From: Carboxylicivirga sediminis
Lineage (GTDB): Bacteria > Bacteroidota > Bacteroidia > Bacteroidales > Marinilabiliaceae
NCBI RefSeq assembly: GCF_018156225.1
Contig: NZ_JAGTAR010000010.1
Coordinates: forward strand, 62,001 to 126,000
Length of the DNA stretch: 64,000 nt
Reading direction: 5' to 3'
The position numbers were made by a program, and so were the translations under genes. Below, in pieces: positions 45,129-53,370 of the stretch (position 1 is the stretch's first letter; every line of letters begins with the position of its first letter). The notes beneath the pieces were generated by a model. The model was not told where the DNA came from and did not search any database. It worked only from the letters and a program-made list of their open reading frames with translations.

Positions 45129-47930
45129 CTAAAAGATTTGTAAATAATGATTTAGGCCTTGTTCACGACTTAGTCCCAATTTCTTTTTCAGTCGGTACTT
45201 TTTAAGATCTACACTTCGGGTTGTAATCTGAAATATTGGAGCCAACTCTTTTGATGACATATTCACTTTTAGGTAAGCACACAGCTTTAAGTCCTCATCC
45301 GTCAGAATAGGGTGTTTTTCCCGGAGCTTTTTAAAAAAGTGATTGTTTGCTTCGGAAAAGGCTGCCTCAAACATCAGCCAATCCTTTTGCTCATTAAAAT
45401 TACTTTTTATCATGCGAGTCAGTCTATCTATATGTCTTGAGCTAACATACTTCTCATTTTGCCTTATTTGTTGAAGCTCTTGCTGAATGCTATCTATTAT
45501 TTCCTTCTTCTTACTATTTTGCAGCAGCAAGTTCGAGAGCTTATCATTTTTGAGTGTGACTTCACTTTGTAGTTCTTTTACTTCTTCATCCAGCTGTTTT
45601 TGCTTTAGTTCCATGTTTTGTTCATGCAACTTTTTTCGTTTAGCAATTAGTTGTTTATAGGTCTGTTTTCTGATAAAATGGCGGTACAAAGAAATACTGA
45701 TTATATACAAACTAACAATCAGCAAGCCATATACAAAATACGCATAGATGGTTCGATAATACGGCGGAGCTATTTTAAAGGTATGTTTGGCATACAGCGA
45801 ACTTCCTTTTTGTTTCACTTTAAAGGTGTATTGGCCTTCTCGCAGATCCTGAAATACGACCTCATTGCTGCTTGTTATTCGTTGCCAATTCTGACTATAT
45901 CCATCCAGGTAAAATTCATAAATCGCATCTGATTCATAATTAAGTGCTGTAAACGTGAATTTCACCGTATTGTATATGTGCGGAACAGCCGATTGGATGG
46001 TATCATGCTGGCCCACTTCTCCGGTTCGGTTGTTGCTGTATTCAATATTGGTGATGAGTGTGGGTTTCTGTTTGTATTTGGCTGTTGTTAAGTTTTCGAT
46101 ATTGGTATAGGCAATCCCTTCAGACAGGCAAAAGAAACACTCATGCTCCTTAATTTTTGTAATGTTTTCATATTTATAAACCAGCTCATTCTCAATGTGT
46201 GTTAAATTGTAAGGGATTTCAACCAACTCATTCTTTTTAAAATTAAATAACTCCAGGGCCCCTTTTTTTCTTATAAAGCAATAGTTGCCTATTGCTTCGG
46301 AGATGTAACTTATTTTATCCAAAGCCTTATGAGCAGGAATGAGCTGTCCTTCTTTAAATTGAAGTGTGGTGTCGCTGGCCACCAGGTAGGTTTGATGATC
46401 TAAGTTGAAGGCACGTATCCAGTTAGAACTATTAAAAGCAGCATGCTTGCTGATGTCTTCAATCTGTACTTTCTTACTGTTATGGTCAATGGTAATATGA
46501 TAAGCCTCTTTTAACGAACCCGTGACTATGAGGGAGCCATCGTTCTGTTCTATAACATCATGGGTTAGTCCCTCCATATTATTAATGTTAAAATCAAACT
46601 GCCATTTACCTTGTTGTCTGGTGTAAACTGCTAATCCATAATACGATGTTTCATACATTATGCTGCTATCTATATCACTTTGTAAAAAGTGATAGCCACC
46701 AGCAACATCGGCTATCTTAGTTAATTGCTCATCTACCAGCTGAAATGTGCCGTTGTTATGGCCAACAAACAGTTCCTTGTCTATGACATCCAGATTCCAG
46801 GCCTGTCCTTCTGAATTTTTAACCAATTCAATATCAAATATATTTGTATGAAAGGTATCTGGCCTGGCTACATACACGCCTTTATTAGTGGCGATATAAT
46901 AGTTACCGTTGTATGAAAGGGCATCATAATAAGTGCCTAAAGGATTGTTCTTATAGTTAAAGTATAGAAAAGGGCTTTTTAAATCAACGAATGCTATGCC
47001 ATTGTCGCTTGCTATCCATAATTGACCATCATTCTGATGGTGTAGGCCATGAATTCGGTTACTGCTTAAACCATTACTGTTATCAAAGATGTATTTAATT
47101 TCCCCCTCTAAATTGCCGATAATAACACCACCATTCATGCTTGCAAAAGCATAGTATCCGTCATACAGGTATATGGCCTTGTTAAGTTGGTATTTTATTA
47201 AAAAATCATTGAGTGCCGATGGAAGGCGAGTTAATCGCCCGTCTTTTAGTTGGAAAAGGCCATTATTAAGGGTTCCCAGCAAATACTCATTATGAACTGT
47301 TTTGCTAATGTACTTTATCATGTACTTATTAAGAGCGGGACTATTTAATAGGGTTCGTTCTTTAGCGTTGGGCGTAAGTGCTATCAGCTTGCCATGACTA
47401 AGCTGATAAAAAATCTCGTTATCAATGGGATAGGCAAAGGTGGTGTTGCCTTCTTCAATGCGTTCAATGCCTATATGGCCATGCTCATTAAGGTGATACA
47501 TGCGGTTAAATGCCTGGAATATGACGTATTTATCCGATGCGAATATTTTCCAGATATCATTATAAATAGTAGCCAGGGCATGATAGCCGGCATTCAGGTT
47601 ACTTTCTAAGAAATAGCCCATAATGCCATTTCCTCCAACATAAATGGTGTCGCCGCTGCAGTAAACGGCTCTTAAAACATTGGGTGTTTCATATAGGTTC
47701 CAGTTTTCGCCATCAAAGCGCAACAGGCCCATTGAATTAGCAAAATAAACGGCGCCAATTTCCGAACTGCAAACGCTCCAGTTCTGGTTCTCGGCGTTAT
47801 AATCATGCTTTGTAAAACTGGATATTCTGGGAGTTATTATAAACCTTTGTGTAGAAGGTTTAATAATGTCTGTGGCAATGGAATTAATAGAGTAGAGTAA
47901 GTACAGGAATATGATAACAATCCTAGTCAT
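45129..47930 (-). CDS. Transmembrane propeller/Y_Y_Y one-component regulator with LuxR-type HTH
   Basis: A 933-residue protein. After a signal sequence (IVIIFLYLLYSINSIA) come propeller repeats of the two-component-regulator type (WSVCSSEIGAVYFANSMGLLRFDGENW, LWIASDNGIAFVDL). A Y_Y_Y domain (about 650-725, FYLDGYSQNWQRI) and a membrane helix (about 735-760, YAYFVYGLLIVSLYIISISLY) follow. A long coiled coil (about 770-835) and a LuxR-type HTH (LTDEDLKLCAYLKVNMSSKELAPIF and TTRSVDLKKYRLKKKLGL) finish the protein. There is no kinase or receiver domain, so DNA binding is coupled directly to a periplasmic sensor. It is divergent from the PUL and probably controls it. Confidence 0.88.
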   Translation of the reverse strand: MTRIVIIFLYLLYSINSIATDIIKPSTQRFIITPRISSFTKHDYNAENQNWSVCSSEIGAVYFANSMGLLRFDGENWNLYETPNVLRAVYCSGDTIYVGGNGIMGYFLESNLNAGYHALATIYNDIWKIFASDKYVIFQAFNRMYHLNEHGHIGIERIEEGNTTFAYPIDNEIFYQLSHGKLIALTPNAKERTLLNSPALNKYMIKYISKTVHNEYLLGTLNNGLFQLKDGRLTRLPSALNDFLIKYQLNKAIYLYDGYYAFASMNGGVIIGNLEGEIKYIFDNSNGLSSNRIHGLHHQNDGQLWIASDNGIAFVDLKSPFLYFNYKNNPLGTYYDALSYNGNYYIATNKGVYVARPDTFHTNIFDIELVKNSEGQAWNLDVIDKELFVGHNNGTFQLVDEQLTKIADVAGGYHFLQSDIDSSIMYETSYYGLAVYTRQQGKWQFDFNINNMEGLTHDVIEQNDGSLIVTGSLKEAYHITIDHNSKKVQIEDISKHAAFNSSNWIRAFNLDHQTYLVASDTTLQFKEGQLIPAHKALDKISYISEAIGNYCFIRKKGALELFNFKKNELVEIPYNLTHIENELVYKYENITKIKEHECFFCLSEGIAYTNIENLTTAKYKQKPTLITNIEYSNNRTGEVGQHDTIQSAVPHIYNTVKFTFTALNYESDAIYEFYLDGYSQNWQRITSSNEVVFQDLREGQYTFKVKQKGSSLYAKHTFKIAPPYYRTIYAYFVYGLLIVSLYIISISLYRHFIRKQTYKQLIAKRKKLHEQNMELKQKQLDEEVKELQSEVTLKNDKLSNLLLQNSKKKEIIDSIQQELQQIRQNEKYVSSRHIDRLTRMIKSNFNEQKDWLMFEAAFSEANNHFFKKLREKHPILTDEDLKLCAYLKVNMSSKELAPIFQITTRSVDLKKYRLKKKLGLSREQGLNHYLQIF

Positions 47931-48011
47931 TAAGTCGATGTTAATTTGGCTAATTGGTCACTAAATAAATTGTTTCAATATTATTCAAATTTTGTTTTAA
48001 TCACAATTTTG

Positions 48012-48147
48012 TGATGCAATCAATGATGTATTTGATGCAATCAATACGTCTCTGTAAGACTTTTTAACAAAGGTAATGTGGTTTATAAGTGTCATTAAAA
48101 CAGGGGGGTGTGGGTATTTGAGAATAAATGATGTATATATGATGTAT
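48012..48147. promoter_or_regulatory. Repeated motifs in the regulator-PUL intergenic region
   Basis: The 286-bp gap between the divergent regulator and the PUL contains two exact copies of TGATGCAATCAAT, at 48012-48024 and 48033-48045, spaced 21 bp apart, that is two helical turns. ATGATGTAT occurs at 48023-48031, 48128-48136 and 48139-48147, the last two 11 bp apart. The gap is otherwise AT-rich. Phased short repeats upstream of the genes of the regulated locus are what a dimeric HTH regulator would need. Binding by the regulator at 45129-47930 is inferred. Confidence 0.55.
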
Positions 48148-48216
48148 CAATAAATCAGGCAAATCATACCCTTTTCAAAATATTTGTGAAGCTAAAAATC
48201 CATTAATTCCAGGCAA

Positions 48217-48738
48217 ATGAAAAATGCTTTATTATTACTTCTGATCTCATTCTTTGGGCAGGGATTGAGTAATGCCCAATTGCAAAAAATATCCTTTCAC
48301 AAAGGATGGAACTTTAGTTTATCAGGTATTAATAAAAAGGCGGATTAGGTGGTTTTACCTTATCATTGGAATAACGGCACCTACACAACTCATGAATACT
48401 GCCGAGGTCAAGCAATCTATCAAAAGGAGTTCCATTTAAGTTCGGATGATGAAATGGTTGAGCACTTTCTTTTTTTTGAAGGTGTCAACTCAAAAGCAAC
48501 TGTCATTTTAAATGGAAAGATGCTGCGCATGTGCACCAGTAGTTATAATGACCTATCATCAAATCCATATGAGAAGATAGATATCTGGCAAAATGGTACG
48601 CTTCTTGAAAGTGGGCTGCCACCAGTAGAAATAGTTGATGGACAACACCGTCTTACGATGCCATATGTAGTTGATGTGGATACAAATAGGATTGAACAAC
48701 AATTTGCAGGCAAGGAATTGCCTTTCTCAAAGGATTAA
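48217..48738 (+). pseudogene. Broken GH2-type glycosidase remnant
   Basis: An ATG at 48217 begins a signal peptide (residues 1-20) and a jelly-roll start (QKISFHKGWNFSLSG). An in-frame TAG at 48346-48348 (codon 44) then interrupts it. The same frame continues after the stop with VVLPYHWNN, QAIYQKEFHL and FFEGVNSKATVILNGK, the sugar-binding domain order of GH2 beta-galactosidases. In relatives the position before the VxLPHxWN segment is often Trp, so TGG to TAG is the simplest lesion. From about SSYNDLSSNPYEKIDIW on, the sequence no longer looks like GH2 and ends at 48738 after a total of about 173 codons. The gene therefore also seems to have lost its catalytic core by deletion. Confidence 0.72.
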
Positions 48739-48767
48739 CAGTAATAACTAAATAAATTTCAATTATT

Positions 48768-51700
48768 ATGATTAAACGATTGTTAATAGCATTTTGGCTA
48801 ATTGGTCATATTGCCCTAGCCCAAGATGCAAAAACAGTAACAGGCGTGATACGCGATGACGCCGGCTTTGAACTGCCAGGCGCCAGTGTGCTTGTTAAAG
48901 GAACACTCACCGGTACTGCAACTAACTTTGAAGGACAATTTGTTCTGGAAGGAGTTTCGCCCGATGATGTTTTAGTGATCTCATACATTGGTATGGTTAG
49001 TCAGGAAATATTAGTTGGCGATAAAGATTATTTTGAAGTGACCTTGGGAGCCGATGCCAGTGATTTGGAAGAGGTTGTGGTGATTGGCTATGGTACCAGT
49101 AAATCTAAAGATTTGACTTCGCCAATTGCCACCATATCGGCCGAAGAGATTACCTCGATGAGTGCATCATCAGCTATGGGAGCCGTTCAGGGTAAGGTAG
49201 CTGGTGTAACCATTGTTAACTCAGGTGTGCCGGGTGAAGGCCCGCAGGTAAGCATTCGTGGGGTTGGATCGATTCAAAACTCCAATCCTTTGTATGTGGT
49301 AGATGGCATGTTCTTAGATGATATTAACTTCTTAAGTCCCAACGATATTGAAACAATGTCGGTGTTGAAAGATGCATCGGCAGCTGCTATCTATGGTGTT
49401 CGTGCAGCAAATGGGGTGGTACTCATCACCACCAAAGGAGGTTCTAAAAACCGTGACATGCAGGTAGCGTATGATGGCTACTATGGGGTGCAATCGGTAA
49501 CACAGCGCTTGGATATGGCCAACTCTGAGCAGTATGCTACTTTAATGCGTGCAGCCGGCAATGAACAATATGTTGATGCGGCCATCGCTCGGTGGGGTGG
49601 TACTAATGGTATTCCTGCAGTGTCAACCGATTGGTACGATGAATTGATACGAAGCTCTGCGCCTATTCAAAATCACAACCTTTCTCTGAATGGAGGAAAT
49701 GAGAAGTCAGCCTATGCGTTTAGTTTAGGGTATTTCGGCCAGGATGGAATAATGAATTCAACCGGGTATTATGACCGTTTGAACCTGCGTGGTAAAGTAG
49801 ATTACGATGTATCATCAAAGTTAAAAGTGGGGTTTAGCACCATCTTAACCAAAGAAAAACGCATGACAGACGATGGTTCGGCGTGGTTTCAGGCCTATGT
49901 CAATAATCCAATGTACGCCGTTTATGATGATAATCTAGCCGATGGAGAATCATTTCCTAGGCCATATGGTAATCCTCATAACCTGGGTTACGACACGTAT
50001 TACACCAATCCTGTAGCACGTGCTTACTACCATAGCGACAATCAGTCAGATATTACGCGTTTTATGCCTAATATTTATGCTGAGCTACGTCCTTTTGATA
50101 GTCAGGATATTGTATTTCGTTCAGCCATGAATATGGATTTTCGCTATGGAGCTGTAACTGCCTATGTTCCCGAATATAAAGTGGGGAATACTCAGCAAGT
50201 GCTTAATTCTTTGAGTAAGACAAATAATTGGAATTACGATTATGTGTGGGATAATACCGTTACATGGCGTAATAGTTGGGGAGATCATAACCTAACCTCA
50301 ATGGGTGGTTTATCTGTACGCGAAGAAAATTTCCGTTGGTTAAATGGTACAGCTCAAGGAGTCACTAACAAAGACTATTTGAACTCGGGTATTGCCGATA
50401 CAAGAACATCTGACGATGGAGGTACGCGTTTTAGAGGTATGTCTGTTTTTGCTCGTTTCTCATACGACTACCAGCACAAGTATCTGTTATCTCTTACAAT
50501 GCGTGCCGATGGCTCATCGAAATACCAGCAAAAGTGGGGTTACTTCCCTTCTTTAGGAGCTGGTTGGGTTGTTTCGCAGGAAGATTTTGCATCTGGTTTG
50601 ACAAGTGCTAAGATTGATCACTTAAAAGTACGTGCATCGTGGGGATTGTTAGGTAACGACCGCGTACCAGCTAATAGTGCTTTTGGTTCAATTGCCGGTG
50701 GCGATTTAGGTAGCTCAGGTATTTTCGGAGGTTCCTTAGTGCCGGGGATGATTAACAACCGTATTTTCACTGATTTGGAGTGGGAATTGGTGGATGAGAA
50801 GAACATTGGTATTGAGACCAAAATGTTTGACTATCGACTAAATGTTGAGGCTGATTATTATAATCGCGAAACACGCAATATGGTAATTTTAACCACTTTG
50901 CCAATGGGTAATGGTAATCTGTTGCAAAATGCCGGTTCGGTTCGTAACTCTGGTGTTGAGGTGATGGTAAACTGGTCTGACAAGATTGGTAAGGATTTTC
51001 ACTATTCAATTGGCGGTAATATCACCACCATCAAAAACCGTGTAACCGACCTGTCAGGTGAACCTTACCTACAAACCGGGTCTGCTGAATTTCCTCAGCG
51101 TTCATACGTGGGTGGAGCTCTTTACTCTTTCTATGGTTGGAAAACTGATGGCGTGTATCAGACCCAGGCTGAAATTGATGCCGATCCGATTGCGCGTGCC
51201 AATGGCTTAAAACCTGGTGATTTCAGATATGTTGACACCAATGGCGATGGAGTAATTGATGACAATGACCGTGTTTTATTAGGAGATCCAAATCCTGATT
51301 TTACTTATGGTATCAACATGGCTGTTGGTTACAAAGGCTTTACACTGGCAGCTACTTTTCAGGGCGTACATGGTGTTACTATTTTTAACCGCCGCAGAGC
51401 CGATATTAATAAGCACGGTGCCAATAACGTTGATGCTAATCTGGCCAACAGTGTTTGGACAGGTCCTGGCTCAACTAACAGTACCCCTTCGGCCGAAGGG
51501 TTATACAACCCTTGGAATACAGGTCGTTTAAATGATTTCTTCCTGGAGGATGGTTCCTATTTCCGTATTCAGAATGTACGTTTATCGTATGATATTCCAA
51601 CTTCTGTAATGAATAAATTCGGATTAGGAGCTTCGCAGGTGTATCTGAATGCCGACAGACCATACACTTTCTTTTCATCAAACGGTTTTACGCCTGAAGT

Positions 51701-51773
51701 ACCAGGAGGTATTGATGAATCAGTTTACCCTATTCCTGCCATCTTCTCATTAGGGTTACGTCTTAATTTTTAA
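48768..51773 (+). CDS. SusC/RagA-family TonB-dependent transporter
   Basis: A 1001-residue outer-membrane receptor. It has a signal peptide (residues 1-18), a carboxypeptidase-D-like domain (VTGVIRDDAGFELPGASVLVK to VISYIGM, about 22-80) and the SusC linker LEEVVVIGYGTSKSKDL. The plug domain follows (GKVAGVTIVNSGVPGEGPQVSIRGVGSI, PLYVVDGMFLDD, LKDASAAAIYGVRAANGVVLITTK). The barrel ends in AIFSLGLRLNF with the terminal Phe. It imports glycan fragments with the SusD lipoprotein encoded immediately after. The substrate is not decided by sequence; the linked sulfatase suggests a sulfated polysaccharide. Confidence 0.95.
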   Translation: MIKRLLIAFWLIGHIALAQDAKTVTGVIRDDAGFELPGASVLVKGTLTGTATNFEGQFVLEGVSPDDVLVISYIGMVSQEILVGDKDYFEVTLGADASDLEEVVVIGYGTSKSKDLTSPIATISAEEITSMSASSAMGAVQGKVAGVTIVNSGVPGEGPQVSIRGVGSIQNSNPLYVVDGMFLDDINFLSPNDIETMSVLKDASAAAIYGVRAANGVVLITTKGGSKNRDMQVAYDGYYGVQSVTQRLDMANSEQYATLMRAAGNEQYVDAAIARWGGTNGIPAVSTDWYDELIRSSAPIQNHNLSLNGGNEKSAYAFSLGYFGQDGIMNSTGYYDRLNLRGKVDYDVSSKLKVGFSTILTKEKRMTDDGSAWFQAYVNNPMYAVYDDNLADGESFPRPYGNPHNLGYDTYYTNPVARAYYHSDNQSDITRFMPNIYAELRPFDSQDIVFRSAMNMDFRYGAVTAYVPEYKVGNTQQVLNSLSKTNNWNYDYVWDNTVTWRNSWGDHNLTSMGGLSVREENFRWLNGTAQGVTNKDYLNSGIADTRTSDDGGTRFRGMSVFARFSYDYQHKYLLSLTMRADGSSKYQQKWGYFPSLGAGWVVSQEDFASGLTSAKIDHLKVRASWGLLGNDRVPANSAFGSIAGGDLGSSGIFGGSLVPGMINNRIFTDLEWELVDEKNIGIETKMFDYRLNVEADYYNRETRNMVILTTLPMGNGNLLQNAGSVRNSGVEVMVNWSDKIGKDFHYSIGGNITTIKNRVTDLSGEPYLQTGSAEFPQRSYVGGALYSFYGWKTDGVYQTQAEIDADPIARANGLKPGDFRYVDTNGDGVIDDNDRVLLGDPNPDFTYGINMAVGYKGFTLAATFQGVHGVTIFNRRRADINKHGANNVDANLANSVWTGPGSTNSTPSAEGLYNPWNTGRLNDFFLEDGSYFRIQNVRLSYDIPTSVMNKFGLGASQVYLNADRPYTFFSSNGFTPEVPGGIDESVYPIPAIFSLGLRLNF

Positions 51774-51793
51774 TGAAGCTAAACATAGATATT

Positions 51794-53281
51794 ATGAAAC
51801 CGATAACGAAATATATTGCTCTGTTCATGGGACTTATTCTATTAAGCTCATGTAACGATTGGCTGGATATTGTCCAGGAAGGTGAAGTGCCAAGCGACGA
51901 GATAGATTACACTGATAGCAGCCTGATGTATGGGCCTGTCTCAGGTGTATACGCCACAACACGCGAACGATTGGCTCAATGGGAAATGTGGCCACTTTTA
52001 AACATACGCGGTGACGAAGTAACTAAAGGAGGAGGCTCAGAAAGTGATCAGGGCGAATATTTATACCTTGAGGAATTTAACTACAACCAGGCAAAAGGTT
52101 TTTGGGCCTTAAACAATACCTGGGTGTCCTTGTACAAGATTGTGTTTGCAACACATGATAACCAGGAACTGATTGAAAACTTTAGAGAGCATTTGGTATC
52201 TGAAGAACAGTTGGCCTTGGCTGACCAATACGATGCCGAGATTATATTCCATCGTGCATTAGCTTACTATTTTATAAGCAACTTGTGGGGGAATGCTCCT
52301 ATTATTAATCCTGATGATATTACCTATGGTATCCCTTATCAACCATATCGCAATAGTGTAGAATCGTTGAGAGCATATATCTATGAGGAGTTGGATTTCT
52401 GCATAGAGCATTTACCTGAGACACAAAACGACAGAAAAGGGGCAGTTACGAAATACGCAGCTATGGCTCTAAAGGCTAAAGTAGCCTTAATGGAAAGCGA
52501 TTATAATATGGTGGCATCATTAACGGATGATATCATTGAGAAGGCTGGCCTGTACCTGTATGATGATTACTACAACCTGTTTAAAGTGCCAGGTAAATTA
52601 GCGCCGGAATCGCTTTATGAACTACAGTTTACTGATTTTGATACAGGTGACGGACAGCAGGTATATGGTGGTGCATGGTTTCAGCACCAGGGACCACGAA
52701 ACAATCCCGCACCTATTAGTGGTTGGGGATTCATGTTATTGCGTCCCGAGTTTCTTGACTTCATGAAAGGGCGTAATGAGGAAGTTCGTTGGGATGTAGC
52801 TGTTTTAGAGTCGGGGGCAACTACGCCTGCCGGTGATGCAATAGAGATATTTGAACCAAACTATATGGATATTAAAGCCCACTATAATGGGAAAGCTTAT
52901 TTGCCCAAAGACCAGATGACGCCTGGTCGTAACGATTATGGTTCAAACAATAATATCAGAGTCTTGAGATACGCTGATGTTTTACTGATGAATGCCGAAG
53001 CGAAATTGCAAATTGGCGGTGATGTGTCAACTCCATTTAATGAGGTAAGGCGAAGAGCCGGCATGGATCCAATTTCTGGTATCACCCTTGATGATATCCT
53101 TGATGAGCGTCGCGCAGAGCTTTCAGTTGAGTGGGGTAACCGCTTCTTCGATCTGGTACGAACAGGTAAAGCAGCCAGTGTTTTGGATGGTTTCGAAACG
53201 GGTAAGCACGAATATTTGCCGATTCCTTTGTTTCAGGAGGATCTGAATCCAAATTTGGCCGGGCCAATTAAGGACGAATAA
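51794..53281 (+). CDS. SusD/RagB-family glycan-binding lipoprotein
   Basis: About 495 residues from the ATG at 51794. An in-frame ATG at 51773 would overlap the SusC stop and add seven residues before the signal. It has a lipobox LLSSC (Cys20 from ATG 51794). SusD hallmarks are DEIDYTDSSLMYGPVSGVYA, the TPR-like helices (AEIIFHRALAYYFISNLWGN), and YADVLLMNAEAKLQIGGD..FNEVRRRAGM. The C-terminal LDDILDERRAELSVEWGNRFFDLVRTGKA is also typical. It caps the SusC barrel on the cell surface and binds the glycan. It is encoded immediately after SusC in a tight operon. Confidence 0.95.
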   Translation: MKPITKYIALFMGLILLSSCNDWLDIVQEGEVPSDEIDYTDSSLMYGPVSGVYATTRERLAQWEMWPLLNIRGDEVTKGGGSESDQGEYLYLEEFNYNQAKGFWALNNTWVSLYKIVFATHDNQELIENFREHLVSEEQLALADQYDAEIIFHRALAYYFISNLWGNAPIINPDDITYGIPYQPYRNSVESLRAYIYEELDFCIEHLPETQNDRKGAVTKYAAMALKAKVALMESDYNMVASLTDDIIEKAGLYLYDDYYNLFKVPGKLAPESLYELQFTDFDTGDGQQVYGGAWFQHQGPRNNPAPISGWGFMLLRPEFLDFMKGRNEEVRWDVAVLESGATTPAGDAIEIFEPNYMDIKAHYNGKAYLPKDQMTPGRNDYGSNNNIRVLRYADVLLMNAEAKLQIGGDVSTPFNEVRRRAGMDPISGITLDDILDERRAELSVEWGNRFFDLVRTGKAASVLDGFETGKHEYLPIPLFQEDLNPNLAGPIKDE

Positions 53282-53370
53282 CGATAGTGGATGGGAGGAG
53301 TTATCCTCCTCCTGTTTCCAAACTTAATATGCAATAAATAAAAACGTTACCACATTAAAATATAGAGTTG

